DNA of 64,000 nt from Kiloniella sp. EL199 (lineage in GTDB: Bacteria; Pseudomonadota; Alphaproteobacteria; Kiloniellales; Kiloniellaceae). Shown piece by piece: positions 1-9,146 of the stretch. The stretch is from NCBI RefSeq assembly GCF_900313065.1, contig NZ_OMPU01000006.1:235943-299942 (forward strand), read 5' to 3'. The notes under the pieces were generated by a model. That model saw nothing but the letters and a program-made list of their open reading frames with translations, was not told the origin of the DNA and did not search any database. The position numbers and the translations under genes were made by a program. How positions within the stretch are numbered: position 1 is the first letter of the stretch; each line of letters starts with the position of its first letter.

Positions 1-517
1 GCTGGCAACAGAATGTGAAGACGCTTTGATTTTTATAGATGGCTCCATTGTAAAGGCTCACCGCGCAGCGGCCGGGTCAAAAAAGGGGAACTGGCGGAAG
101 GTATTGGCCGCTCACGCGGAGGTCGCACAAGCAAAGTTCACGTGGCTGTAGATCAGAAAGGCCGCCCGGTCCGTCCGTCTTGCCATTAGTGGTGGTCATG
201 TTCACGATAGTAAATTAATGCCTGAATTTCTGGACTGGGAGGTACCGCCTCTGGCTATTGTTGCCGACAAAGCCTACAGCAGTGGTAAAATCAGACTGGA
301 TATCGCTGATGAAGGTGCTTTGGCGGTTATCCCCTCAAAACGAAATGCCAAAAATCCCGTTCCCCATGATAAAAATCTCTATGCTATGAGAAATATTGTT
401 GAACGGTTCTTCTGTAAAATGAAAGATATGAGGCGGCTGGCAACACGATTTGAGAAAAAGGGAGCAAACTTTTTAAATATGCTATACCTCTTTTCAATGA
501 AATTATGGATCAATTGA
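1..517 (+). pseudogene. IS5-family transposase, C-terminal part, frameshifted
   Basis: Remnant of a DDE transposase; its left part lies outside the window. Conceptual translation from base 2 gives an IS5-like segment with the first catalytic aspartate (FIDGSIVKAH), then a GRSRGGRTSKVHVAVD segment, then IVADKAYSS with the second aspartate and IVERFFCKMKDMRRLATRFEK with the catalytic glutamate. These pieces lie in three frames. One base appears to be missing near 77-80, before an A6G4 run, and a 4-base tandem duplication (CCGTCCGT, 171-178) breaks the frame again. Only the last 99 codons (218-517) remain open. The gene therefore cannot make full transposase unless frameshifting occurs at both sites. 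The family assignment is firm from the motifs; the subgroup is not resolved. Confidence 0.85.
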
Positions 518-530
518 GTCCACACCCTAG
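515..530. repeat. probable right terminal inverted repeat of the IS5-like element
   Basis: The transposase stop codon (515-517) runs directly into TGAGTCCACACCC, whose reverse complement GGGTGTGGACTCA is the kind of terminus known from many IS5-family elements. It is followed by TAG, so the flank CTAG fits the YTAR target preference known for this family. The left terminus is not in the window, so the repeat pair cannot be shown here. Confidence 0.55.
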
Positions 531-562
531 TTGAGTTTCAAAAAAACGAATTAAGAGGCTTT

Positions 563-1303
563 TTATTGGTAATTTTTCCTGATCTTTTCGTAAGTGCCAT
601 TGTGTCTAATTATACGAAGGCCACGGTTTATGTCGTTAATAATATTTTGTGCCTGATCTGATTTTTTTGAAAAGCAAAAATAATAAGGGTGGCTGACAAA
701 CTCTCTATAAGTAACGTGGCCACTTTCCCCTCGATTTGCCAAGGCAAAGAGCACTGTGTCCCGATAAGAGTAAATCGCATCGACGCGACCGTTTTCGAGT
801 AGAGTTAATAGTTCATCATCATTGGTTGCTTCGTGTGTATTGATGCCATGTTCTATGAGTTCTTTGTGAACGGCATATCCTCTGACGCTGGCAACAGAAA
901 GATCTTTTAAATCAGCCACAGATTTAAAGTCGTTTAGACTTACTTTGTCCGACAAAAATACACCTTGGCTTAATTGACCGAGAATATCAGAAAAAATGAA
1001 GTTTTGATTCCTGTCAGGGTGATAGGAGCAACCACAGAGGCCGTCAATTTTTCCTTGTTCGACGAGCTTCACTGCTCTTTTCCAAGGATAAAATTTATAA
1101 TCAACAGTTCGTTCTGCAAGGGCGAAGACTTCAAGCATGATGTCAACATCAATGCCTTTTGGACCTGCTCCCGGGTTTTCTATCTTATATGGCGGGAAAG
1201 AACTACATGCCATGGTCACGGGGCGTGTCTTATCTGCAATGGCTACCTTTGAAAACAGTAATAGAAGGATTGCCCAAAGTACTAATACATGGCGTTTTTT
1301 CAA
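563..1303 (-). CDS. periplasmic solute-binding protein, family 3 type
   Basis: The 246-residue product starts with a signal peptide (MKKRHVLVLWAILLLLFSKVAIA, cleavage probably after residue 23) and continues with a PBP2 fold typical of family 3 solute-binding proteins: TMACSSFPPYK, GIDVDIMLEVF, then FYPWKRAVKLVEQGKIDGLCG and a second lobe with DLSVASVRGYAV. This group usually binds amino acids or similar small polar solutes in the periplasm. The short length and the Y/F-x-PWKRA motif resemble the stand-alone members common in marine proteobacteria. No permease or ATPase gene is next to it, so it may serve a transporter encoded elsewhere or act as a sensor ligand-binder. The substrate is unknown. 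Confidence 0.85.
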   Translation of the reverse strand: MKKRHVLVLWAILLLLFSKVAIADKTRPVTMACSSFPPYKIENPGAGPKGIDVDIMLEVFALAERTVDYKFYPWKRAVKLVEQGKIDGLCGCSYHPDRNQNFIFSDILGQLSQGVFLSDKVSLNDFKSVADLKDLSVASVRGYAVHKELIEHGINTHEATNDDELLTLLENGRVDAIYSYRDTVLFALANRGESGHVTYREFVSHPYYFCFSKKSDQAQNIINDINRGLRIIRHNGTYEKIRKNYQ

Positions 1304-1401
1304 ATGGTTTTCTCCAGATTTAAGGTGGCTTCATACTATTATTTATCTGTTAACACGGTAAATAATAATTAATTTTAAACGCGGGTAATATTAAAATCTC
1401 G

Positions 1402-1590
1402 TCAATTTTTGACCATGTAGAGATCTTTATGGATAAAGTCCTCTTGTTCATAAAGCTTAATCATTGCAAGAGATAAATCTTCTGGTGGTGCATTAAGCGC
1501 TAAATGGTTCCTCTTTATTTTGCTGATAAAAATAAGAGCATCAGCCAACATCTTTAATGTGCTGGCTGCCTTGATTGAGAATTCGCTCAT
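1402..1590 (-). CDS. small hypothetical protein
   Basis: A 62-codon frame lies 45 bases downstream of the MFS transporter gene on the same strand and could be co-transcribed with it. The product (starting MSEFSIKAASTLKMLADAL) is predicted helical, soluble and without cysteines; no domain is recognised. The ribosome-binding site is weak (an AAGAAAG stretch well upstream of the ATG). Its placement in otherwise empty DNA, with no better frame opposite, supports it modestly. It could still be chance. Confidence 0.4.
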   Translation of the reverse strand: MSEFSIKAASTLKMLADALIFISKIKRNHLALNAPPEDLSLAMIKLYEQEDFIHKDLYMVKN

Positions 1591-1635
1591 GAACCGGACT
1601 TTCTTAGAGATAACTTCAGGCCTAGAGAATTAACC

Positions 1636-2829
1636 TTAGGGAAATTCCTGATGTGTGTACTCTTTCGGGGGCGGAGCACTACTTGGTGGCACTACTTTTG
1701 TTAATGTCCATATTATCATGCCGCCAATTACGGCCATGCCAACCATAGCAAGAAAGGCATAAGACGAATCAATATCAAAAAGGATACCGGAAACGAAAAT
1801 TGCTACCCCCATCATCAGGCCATTAGCTATGCTTGAATAAAGGCTTTGTGCAGATGCCGAGACGTCTTTGGGGGCGTGTTTGGTAATAAATGACATAGAT
1901 CCCAGGTGAGTTAAGCCGAATGTAAGGGCGTGTAGTACCTGTATGCCAATGATTAAAACCATGCTGTCGCTAAAGCCAAGAGTTCCCCATCTGATGATAC
2001 CGGCAATGCTACCTATGATGATAAGATGTAAGGAGCGCGCACTTTTAAACAGCTTGTTACTGAAGGCAAATAAAAGGACCTCGGCCATAACCCCGAATGC
2101 CCAGATAAATCCAACCAGACTTCTACTGTACCCGAGAGAAGTTAAATAAAGAGAACCAAAGGCATAGTATGCGGCGTGACTACCAATGATCATGCCAGCT
2201 CCAAGAATGAAAAAAAGAAAGCTTGGCTTTCTGAGGAATATTCTTGGATTACCCGTTGCCTTTTCTTCCTCTTTTGGTAGTTGAGGAAGAGTCAAGCTGA
2301 AGAAAGCAACAACAATGAGAGCACATAAAATGAGCCAGAGTGTCCAGTTGATATCAATCAGATCAAGCAGGTATCCCACCCCAAAACTTGTCGCAATGAA
2401 TGAAATCGACCCCCAAAGCCTTATTCTTCCGTAATTCAAATCATACAGTCGAACAGCCTTGAGTGTTTGATTGTCACTTAAAGGAATGAGAGAAAGGAAG
2501 CAGCAGGATGCGCCGGCCTGTAGCAGGAGATAAAGGTAAAAATCCTCGGCGAAATAAAAAGCGAAGAAGAAACAGCAAGATATCAGTGCTGTTGAAAAGA
2601 GAGTTGCTCTGCTATAGCCGCTTTTCTCTGATATGAAAGCGATGGCTGGGGAAACAAGCACCATGAGAAATGGGGGGATTGCGAGTATATTTCCAATCTC
2701 TGATTTGCTAAGGCCTCTTTCCGAAAGCCATAGAGGCCAAAATACGAGGATAATGCCCATGGTCATGAAGACAAAGATGTAAAAGAGTGAATAGGGGACA
2801 CCTAAACGGATGGCAGAATCTTTGTTCAT
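1636..2829 (-). CDS. MFS transporter, HcaT/phenylpropionate-permease-like
   Basis: The 397-residue protein is built of about twelve hydrophobic segments from residue 11 to residue 380. The N-terminal half (PYSLFYIFVFMTMGIILVFWPLWLSERGLS) and the motif GRIRLWGSISFIATSFGVGYLLD near residue 135 match the MFS_1-like branch that includes HcaT, the putative 3-phenylpropionate transporter, and nucleoside:H+ symporter relatives. It would act in the inner membrane as a proton-coupled importer, but the real substrate cannot be told from sequence. It is monocistronic or leads the small gene downstream. No catabolic genes accompany it. Confidence 0.8.
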   Translation of the reverse strand: MNKDSAIRLGVPYSLFYIFVFMTMGIILVFWPLWLSERGLSKSEIGNILAIPPFLMVLVSPAIAFISEKSGYSRATLFSTALISCCFFFAFYFAEDFYLYLLLQAGASCCFLSLIPLSDNQTLKAVRLYDLNYGRIRLWGSISFIATSFGVGYLLDLIDINWTLWLILCALIVVAFFSLTLPQLPKEEEKATGNPRIFLRKPSFLFFILGAGMIIGSHAAYYAFGSLYLTSLGYSRSLVGFIWAFGVMAEVLLFAFSNKLFKSARSLHLIIIGSIAGIIRWGTLGFSDSMVLIIGIQVLHALTFGLTHLGSMSFITKHAPKDVSASAQSLYSSIANGLMMGVAIFVSGILFDIDSSYAFLAMVGMAVIGGMIIWTLTKVVPPSSAPPPKEYTHQEFP

Positions 2830-2967
2830 ACTGATGCTCTATCTTGGAATCGCTTTGTCAAATATTCAAAACGATACAGGCGGGGTAAGATTTATAAATA
2901 CCATGTTATAGTTACGCATCAATCATTATGTTGGGCCATGTGAACTTGCCCTGACTGTATGGAAATA

Positions 2968-2996
2968 ATAAAGGCGACCTTAAAGACCGCCTTTAT
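2968..2996 (-). terminator. rho-independent terminator of the rhlE-like gene
   Basis: A perfect 9-bp stem ATAAAGGCG (2968-2976) and CGCCTTTAT (2988-2996) closes an 11-base loop. Read on the minus strand it is followed by a T-rich tract (TTATT). It lies 27 bases past the helicase stop codon and probably ends that transcript. Confidence 0.7.
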
Positions 2997-3022
2997 AGAA
3001 ATTACAGCAAGTGATGGCTTGT

Positions 3023-4498
3023 TTACGCGACTTTTGCTTCCCGAAGAATAAAGGCTGGCGTGTGATCACCAAAAGAGCTGGTAGGGTTACTCGGCTCTGA
3101 TGACGGTTCTCTTTCGCCAATAACAGCCGTCGGTTTGGATTTTCGACGATCTGTTCTTGAAGGCTTTTTCGCACTACGTTTTTCTTCGTTATTATTGCCT
3201 GCATTTCGTGCTGTTGCGTCGGCAGAAGCATCCTCAGAAACGTCATCTGATTTCTTGCGACGACGGCTTGGTTTTGCTTCTTTGGCATCACCGCTTTTTG
3301 CTGTCGCTTTTGATGGGCGGCGGCGTCTGCGGCCTTTTAGTGATGCAGCTTCTTCGTCTGTCCAGCTTTCAAAGCCTTCAAGAGAGACGACAGGGATACC
3401 GCTATTGATCGTTGTTAACACGTTGTTTAAAGCCTTGTAATCTTCGATTGTCGCAATTGTAAATGCTTTACCTTCACGTCCTGCACGCCCGGTTCTGCCG
3501 ATACGGTGAACATAGTCTTCAGGATTAACGGGAACATCAAAGTTAAAGACGTGCGACACAGCCGGAATATCCAAACCACGTGCTGCAACGTCTGAACATA
3601 CCAACAACTTAACTTTGCCGTCCTTAAAGTCGTTCAGTGTTTCCATCCGGGATGATTGAACCATGTCACCATGAAGAGCTGCAGCAGAAAATCCGTGTAC
3701 ATTTAGAGATTTATTAAGAATGTCGACGTCTTTTTTTCTATTACAGAATAAAATAGCGGATTGAATTTCATCTTCGCCAGTCATGATTTGACGAAGCGCC
3801 TCACGTTTATCTTTGGGAGTGCCGTCAATCTTGATAATTGTTTGCTCTACAGTTTCAGCCGTCGATGCCTGCTTCGTCACAGAGATTTCTTTTGGATTGC
3901 TGAGGAATTTATCAGACAGTTTCTTGATTTCCGGCGCCATCGTGGCGGAGAAAAAGAGTGTCTGTCTTAATGGCGGAAGTAAAGAGACAATCTTTTCCAC
4001 ATCAGGAATGAAACCCATATCCAACATTCGGTCTGCTTCATCGATCACCAAGAGTTTGGTGTCAACAAGCATGATCTTGCCTCTCTCGAAAAGATCAAGA
4101 AGGCGACCAGGTGTTGCAATTAGTACATCAACGCCGCGTTCGAGGAGCTTTGTTTGCTCCGCAAAGGAAGAGCCTCCGATAAGGAGAGCTTTGCTAAGCT
4201 TGCTGTATTTTCCATAGCTTTCGAAATTTTCCGAAATCTGATGGGCAAGTTCACGTGTTGGTGTCAGGATCAAAGAACGTGGCATTCTTGCACGTGCCCG
4301 ACCACTGGACAGCATTTCGATCATAGGCAGCGTAAACGAGGCAGTTTTACCTGTCCCGGTTTGAGCACAGCCCATTACATCACGACCCATTAACACGTAG
4401 GGGATTGCTTGTTCCTGAATAGGCGTAGGTGTCGTATAGCCAACATCCTCGACAGCCTGCAGGAGCTTTGGATTTAATCCAAGATCAGAAAAGCTCAT
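3023..4498 (-). CDS. rhlE: DEAD-box ATP-dependent RNA helicase, RhlE type
   Basis: The 491-residue protein has the full DEAD-box core: Q motif (PTPIQEQAIP, about 25-34), Walker A AQTGTGKT (45-52), PTRELAHQ (80-87), TPGRLLDL, DEAD (153-156), SAT (184-186) and the C-terminal HRIGRTGRAGREGKA motif near residue 330. After about residue 385 it changes to a basic, low-complexity tail (KGRRRRRPSKATAK, SRRRKKSDD), which in RhlE proteins binds RNA without strict specificity. It would remodel structured RNA in the cytoplasm, in ribosome assembly, mRNA decay or cold adaptation. Assignment to RhlE rather than another DEAD-box subgroup rests on the MSFSDLGLNPKLLQAV start. It is divergent from the hydrolase at 4738. 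Confidence 0.85.
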   Translation of the reverse strand: MSFSDLGLNPKLLQAVEDVGYTTPTPIQEQAIPYVLMGRDVMGCAQTGTGKTASFTLPMIEMLSSGRARARMPRSLILTPTRELAHQISENFESYGKYSKLSKALLIGGSSFAEQTKLLERGVDVLIATPGRLLDLFERGKIMLVDTKLLVIDEADRMLDMGFIPDVEKIVSLLPPLRQTLFFSATMAPEIKKLSDKFLSNPKEISVTKQASTAETVEQTIIKIDGTPKDKREALRQIMTGEDEIQSAILFCNRKKDVDILNKSLNVHGFSAAALHGDMVQSSRMETLNDFKDGKVKLLVCSDVAARGLDIPAVSHVFNFDVPVNPEDYVHRIGRTGRAGREGKAFTIATIEDYKALNNVLTTINSGIPVVSLEGFESWTDEEAASLKGRRRRRPSKATAKSGDAKEAKPSRRRKKSDDVSEDASADATARNAGNNNEEKRSAKKPSRTDRRKSKPTAVIGEREPSSEPSNPTSSFGDHTPAFILREAKVA

Positions 4499-4737
4499 GT
4501 ATTCCTTAGTTACGCTTGAGCGTTAGTCAAAAAAAAGCAGAAATGCGCAAAAGCTTACGCGTGCTTTCCAGAAGCGACGTGCGCATAATACGGAAAGCTT
4601 TGAAAAAGTCAATTTGTACTGTGTTTTAGGTACTGAAAATCGATAAATTACGCCATAAAGTAATATTATTGTTTAATTTTAATCCTGCGTTGTCTAAGTC
4701 AATACGTGTCAGTTAACTTGATAAAGGTGCTTGAAAA

Positions 4738-5289
4738 ATGTTGATGTCTGCAGAAGATTCGGTTGTTGTTGTCATAGATGTGCAAGACAGATTGGCACCT
4801 GCTATCCCTGAGCTCGAATCAATCCTGAAAGCCAATGAACTGGTTTTGAAAACGGCGTCCGAGTTATCTGTGCCTGTTCTGGTGACTGAACAATATCCAA
4901 AGGGACTTGGCCATACTGTTGAACCGCTGGGTGATTTTTACACGGAAAATAATGTGTTCGAAAAAATTTCTTTTAGTTCTGCAGGCTGTGCGCCTTTCAT
5001 GACTGCTTTAAAGGAAACAGGACGACGGCAGGTTATCGTGACAGGTATTGAGGCCCATGTCTGTGTTCAGCAAACTGTTTTAGAGTTGCTGGCAGAAAGG
5101 TTTGATATTTTTGTGGTGGCAGATGCGATTGGCTCGCGTGCTGAAGAGAACAGAAAGCTGGCACTGGAGCGGATGATCAGATCTGGTGCTGAAGTAGTTT
5201 CAAGCGAGATGGTGATGTTTGAAATGCTGAAAAAGGCCGGAACGCCGGAATTTAAAAAGCTATCGAACCTACTTAAAGAAAACGATTAA
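4738..5289 (+). CDS. isochorismatase-family cysteine hydrolase
   Basis: The 183-residue protein has the complete catalytic triad of the isochorismatase-like superfamily: Asp14 in VVIDVQD, Lys76 in VFEKISFSS, and Cys109 in VTGIEAHVCVQQT, with the usual cis-peptide region before the cysteine. The family includes nicotinamidases and ring or amide hydrolases, and the substrate cannot be assigned. The protein is of the short YcaC/hydrolase type. It ends 4 bases before the next gene (5294), so the two are probably co-transcribed. A second in-frame ATG lies two codons downstream of the chosen start and is equally possible. Confidence 0.85.
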   Translation: MLMSAEDSVVVVIDVQDRLAPAIPELESILKANELVLKTASELSVPVLVTEQYPKGLGHTVEPLGDFYTENNVFEKISFSSAGCAPFMTALKETGRRQVIVTGIEAHVCVQQTVLELLAERFDIFVVADAIGSRAEENRKLALERMIRSGAEVVSSEMVMFEMLKKAGTPEFKKLSNLLKEND

Positions 5290-5293
5290 TTTC

Positions 5294-5998
5294 ATGAATG
5301 AAAAAGAACGTCTGGTTTTTTTACCAGGTTTGTTATGTAACGAACGACTGTGGACACCACAGTTGAATTTTTTTAAAGATCAATATCTTTGTGAAGTACC
5401 TGACCTTACTCAGGCAAGTTCTATAAATGAACTTGCATTGCAGGCTTTGAAACAGGTACGCGGTAAATTCAATCTCGTTGGATTATCTATGGGGGGGTAT
5501 GTTGCGCTCGAGATTATGCGGATTGCACCCGAACGAGTGAAGCGTCTGGCGTTGATTGATACAAAAGCACGTGCAGATAGTCCCGAACAAAAACGACGTA
5601 GACGTGGTCTACTTTCTTTGGCTGGTCGTGGAAAGTTTAAGGGAGTGACGCCGCACTTGATGCCTCTTCTTATTCATCCTGACCGAATGGAAGATACGTC
5701 CTTGACGCCTGAAATATACAAGATGGCAGAAGAAGTGGGGCAAGAAGCTTTTGTTCGACAACAAACTGCGATTTTGGATCGTGAAAGCCATCTGGACATT
5801 TTACCGAAGATAAAGTGCCCGGTACAAGTGATCTGCGGTCGAGATGACCTGATTACGCCTTTGGATTGTTCTGAAGAAATTGCCTCTTTGACACCAAATG
5901 CGGAACTGTTGGTTTTGGAAGACTGTGGGCACCTGTCTAATATCGAATATCCTGAAGAAGTGAATAAATCTCTACGAAGCTGGTTGGAGCGAAGTTAA
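5294..5998 (+). CDS. alpha/beta hydrolase
   Basis: The 234-residue protein is an alpha/beta-hydrolase fold enzyme. The nucleophile elbow GLSMGGY places Ser65; the acid is in CGRDDLITPLD near residue 195; the histidine is in LEDCGHLSNIE near residue 218. The oxyanion region is LPGLLCNERLW near the N terminus. Such proteins cleave esters, lactones or thioesters, and no specific substrate can be named. It follows the isochorismatase-like gene by 4 bases, suggesting a two-gene operon of small-molecule hydrolases. Confidence 0.85.
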   Translation: MNEKERLVFLPGLLCNERLWTPQLNFFKDQYLCEVPDLTQASSINELALQALKQVRGKFNLVGLSMGGYVALEIMRIAPERVKRLALIDTKARADSPEQKRRRRGLLSLAGRGKFKGVTPHLMPLLIHPDRMEDTSLTPEIYKMAEEVGQEAFVRQQTAILDRESHLDILPKIKCPVQVICGRDDLITPLDCSEEIASLTPNAELLVLEDCGHLSNIEYPEEVNKSLRSWLERS

Positions 5999-6041
5999 GA
6001 TTTGCAAGTCTTTTTAACTCTTTTCCAAAGCTATTGTTTGT

Positions 6042-6686
6042 CTAATCTGCGGAGAGATTTTCAATCAACTGACCTTCTACGATATAACGGAGAGGGCCGG
6101 GTGTCTGAGCATCGAAAGGCCAGCAAGTGACCAGAGCTATTCGCTTTGACGTGTTTTGATTGGTAATGCCTGATTGATCCCATTTGGTGATCCTGATGTT
6201 ATCCACTTTATACAAATGATCTCGCCCTTGAGGATCTTTTACCTTGATGGTGTCAGTTGCTTTTATATTTTCAAGAAAAGCAAAATGAGTATCTCTATGT
6301 GCTGCATAAACGGCTGTTCCCTGTTGTCCGGGCAGTGCGGTGTTTTCTAAATGCCCCGGCGCAAATGCCAAGGCTTCTCCGCTACTGCCGCGCAAGGCGA
6401 TTACAGGCTCACTAGTCAGGTCAGGCAGGCTGATTTCTGCAACAGGATAAGTATCAGCCCAAGACCATGCTTTTTGGGGCGTTTGGGTTGTTAAAGTCTC
6501 TTGCCAGGCTTGTTGTAACAGGTGTTGTGCCAGTACAGCTTTCAGCTTGATGTAAAGGCCATCCCCGATTAATGCAAAACCAGTTATAAATAAAGCCAGC
6601 AAGAGGAATTTTCTGGTTCCTCTTGCCAGATACTGAGCGAGCCATCCTTTTTGTGAAACAGGTTGGGTATCATACGAGATTGCCAT
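6042..6686 (-). CDS. class GN sortase (Gram-negative sortase)
   Basis: The 214-residue protein has an N-terminal membrane anchor (about residues 27-47, FLLLALFITGFALIGDGLY) and a sortase fold with all three active-site residues: His130 in VYAAHRDTHF, Cys188 in ALVTCWPF, and Arg200 in GPLRYIVEG. Sortases cut a sorting signal and transfer the protein to an acceptor. The GN class is known from marine proteobacteria, usually as a single copy next to one dedicated substrate, as here: the target gene ends 3 bases before this start. The N-terminal anchor would put the catalytic domain in the periplasm. The acceptor molecule in Gram-negative cells is not established. Confidence 0.9.
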   Translation of the reverse strand: MAISYDTQPVSQKGWLAQYLARGTRKFLLLALFITGFALIGDGLYIKLKAVLAQHLLQQAWQETLTTQTPQKAWSWADTYPVAEISLPDLTSEPVIALRGSSGEALAFAPGHLENTALPGQQGTAVYAAHRDTHFAFLENIKATDTIKVKDPQGRDHLYKVDNIRITKWDQSGITNQNTSKRIALVTCWPFDAQTPGPLRYIVEGQLIENLSAD

Positions 6687-6688
6687 AG

Positions 6689-8944
6689 TTATTGACGCTG
6701 TCCATTGGGAAGCATTTTACGCGATACCAACATAAACAACACCGTGGCAAGCAAGAGAAGGATGCCAAGAATTATTTTAAGTTCTGCGGTTGTTGCTGTT
6801 GCGGGTAAGGGAATTGATTTGGCCTTTGCTGATGTCGGTCTTGCGATAGGGGTATCACTTGCTGCCAAAGTATGCAGCGGTGAAATATTGGCATCTTGGA
6901 GTGATTCTGACGTTGAGATGTAATCTGGGCCGAATACTTTCTCAAAATCCCATCCGGCAGGAAGATTCAAAGCTATTTCCTGACTGTTGTAATCTATACC
7001 AGTTGGTCTTGATGGGGTGATGTCAACGGCAACAAGGCTGGTCATTTTACTGATTAAGCCGTATTTCAAGGCAGTATTGAGTATATCTTGATCAAGAACA
7101 TTCCAGTTGTCGGCCAGGAAGTACTGGCCTTCTATTTCTGCAATTTTCCTTCTGCCCCATAGTTTGCCAATGCCTTTTCCTTGCTGTGCTTTGTGCAGAG
7201 GTAATTTAATTGTCCAGGGCTGATTTGCGAATTGACCAGAAACATCCAGTGTTTCTTGGGTTGATTGAGTTGTGTTTTTTGCTTTTGCCAGGATAACCAC
7301 AGGTTCTCCGCTATAAAGATCTGGCAATTGGCTTGGGCTCATTTCAACATTGTTTCTTTTATCCCAGTTTGCTTGTAAGTCAGTTAATACAGGGGTTTCA
7401 AGCTTTGTGAAAAGTTCATTCATACGGGATCTGACCTGTTGCTCAGATCCAATATGGGTAAAGGTGCCTTTACCATAGCTCGACGCGCGATTCATAAAGT
7501 GACTGTTGGGGGCAGACCCGATACCAACAGTGAAAATTCTGGACCGTCCCCGCTTTTTGACAATGGTATCAAACATTTGCTTTTCATTGCCAATGGCACC
7601 GTCAGTCAGAAAAACAATCTGCCGTAAAGTGGATTTGTCGTGGGGTGTCTGATCTTCCAATGCGGCTTCTAACGCCGGTAACATTTCTGTTCCGCCATCT
7701 GCCTCGAGTGAAGACACAAATCTTTTTGCGATATCAAGGTTTCCGGTGTTGGCTTCAAGGGCTGAAGGGAAAAGGACTTCGTAGGTATCGTCGAACCTTA
7801 TAACGTTAAAGCGGTCCTGATTACGCAGTTTTGCAAGTGCTAAAAGCAAACTTTCCTTTGCCTGTCTCATTGATGGTCCTGCCATGGAACCGGAGTTATC
7901 AATAACAAAAATGACTTCTCTGTCAGGCGTCGTGATTTCATTTTGAGAAAATTTCGCGAGTTTTGGTGGTGTTACGAAGGCAAGGAAATAGTCGTCCTGA
8001 CCAATGGTTTCTTTAAATAAAGCTACACGCGGTGATTTCTTGGGTTCGGCTTTCCAGTTGAGCTCAAAATCGCGATCTGCAGGTACAATTTGATCGCTAA
8101 GAGAAACGTTGACCTTATCTTTGGATTTGTAATCTGTGGTTATGCCGTGGAACGGGCTTTTGATTTCACCGATGGGAAAGCCCGAGGCCAAGTTGACATT
8201 CAGAGATACTGGATTGCTTTTAGCCTGTTTTGCTGGATTTAAAACTGGAGAAGTGATCTCTTCACGATCAGGAACAGGATCTTTAACAGTTCCCCACTGT
8301 TCATCATTCTCAAAATTTACACTTTCAACAATGCGTGGTTTGGGATTGTAACGCGGGGCGGCAACCATTGGAAACCGGAGAGAAAAAAGGCCGTTTGATT
8401 GTTTGACAGTCTCTTGATATTCAATTTGAACGACAACGATCTCTTGCGGCCCTATATTTGCGACTGAATTGGTAAATAAGTTCGGGCGCAACTGTTCGAC
8501 CAAGCTAGCTTTCTTGCCTTCCTTTTTTGCGTCATCATAAATTTTACGCGCTTCTTTTTTAGGCTTGATAATGCCCTCGATGAAGCGATCACCAATTTGC
8601 ATTTTCAGCGTATCAACAGCTGATGTTTCTGGCAGGGGGAAAACATAGGTTCCTTCTACCCATCCATTTGACGGGTTTCTGAAGCGTTGAGTAACTTTTG
8701 TGCGAGCAATTGGTCCGTTGATGTCTATTTCTACATTTGTAGCAAGCTGTATGGCTTCGACCATTTTACCGGCTTCTGTTGTTTTTAATAACAACGAGCC
8801 TCTTTTCATATCGTTGGCCGTGACCAGATTGTTTGCGACAGAAGGATTTCCCGCCATAACTGTAAAAAAGACAGCTAATACGCTTGTAATAAATGAAGTT
8901 TTGATAAAAGGGGAGAATTGTTCGGTTATGATTGTTTTCAGCAT
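6689..8944 (-). CDS. marine proteobacterial sortase target protein (VIT-VWA)
   Basis: The 751-residue exported protein has an N-terminal hydrophobic signal (SFITSVLAVFFTVMAGNPSVA), then a VIT domain (about 60-190), then a von Willebrand A domain with the MIDAS motif DNSGSMAG (around residue 345) and later MIDAS residues. The C terminus is a classic cell-sorting signal: LPATA (713-717), a hydrophobic stretch (KIILGILLLLATVLFMLVS) and the basic tail RKMLPNGQRQ. VIT-VWA proteins resemble inter-alpha-trypsin inhibitor heavy chains and bind ligands through a metal. It is translated just before the sortase, so the pair almost certainly works together. The fifth residue of the motif is Ala rather than Gly. 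Confidence 0.9.
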   Translation of the reverse strand: MLKTIITEQFSPFIKTSFITSVLAVFFTVMAGNPSVANNLVTANDMKRGSLLLKTTEAGKMVEAIQLATNVEIDINGPIARTKVTQRFRNPSNGWVEGTYVFPLPETSAVDTLKMQIGDRFIEGIIKPKKEARKIYDDAKKEGKKASLVEQLRPNLFTNSVANIGPQEIVVVQIEYQETVKQSNGLFSLRFPMVAAPRYNPKPRIVESVNFENDEQWGTVKDPVPDREEITSPVLNPAKQAKSNPVSLNVNLASGFPIGEIKSPFHGITTDYKSKDKVNVSLSDQIVPADRDFELNWKAEPKKSPRVALFKETIGQDDYFLAFVTPPKLAKFSQNEITTPDREVIFVIDNSGSMAGPSMRQAKESLLLALAKLRNQDRFNVIRFDDTYEVLFPSALEANTGNLDIAKRFVSSLEADGGTEMLPALEAALEDQTPHDKSTLRQIVFLTDGAIGNEKQMFDTIVKKRGRSRIFTVGIGSAPNSHFMNRASSYGKGTFTHIGSEQQVRSRMNELFTKLETPVLTDLQANWDKRNNVEMSPSQLPDLYSGEPVVILAKAKNTTQSTQETLDVSGQFANQPWTIKLPLHKAQQGKGIGKLWGRRKIAEIEGQYFLADNWNVLDQDILNTALKYGLISKMTSLVAVDITPSRPTGIDYNSQEIALNLPAGWDFEKVFGPDYISTSESLQDANISPLHTLAASDTPIARPTSAKAKSIPLPATATTAELKIILGILLLLATVLFMLVSRKMLPNGQRQ

Positions 8945-9089
8945 GCCGCTGCCCTGCCATTCAAGAATAGAAAGAGTTGTTTCTTTTTATTTTTATCGCG
9001 CGGCTTTATGCCGAAAGGGAGAGGCTTTGTGACTAAAAAGGGGCAATGTTGCGGTGATGGCGCGTTGGATTGACCATAATTCAAATGAA

Positions 9090-9123
9090 AAAGCACTGCT
9101 ATTCAAGCCAATAGCAGTGCTTT
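9090..9123 (-). terminator. terminator downstream of parE
   Basis: A perfect 14-bp stem AAAGCACTGCTATT (9090-9103) and AATAGCAGTGCTTT (9110-9123) closes a 6-base loop. On the minus strand it is followed by TTTCATTTG, and on the plus strand by a T-poor ATATAAG. It sits 24 bases after the parE stop and best serves that gene. Confidence 0.8.
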
Positions 9124-9146
9124 ATATAAGCTGGTCTGATTTATAT

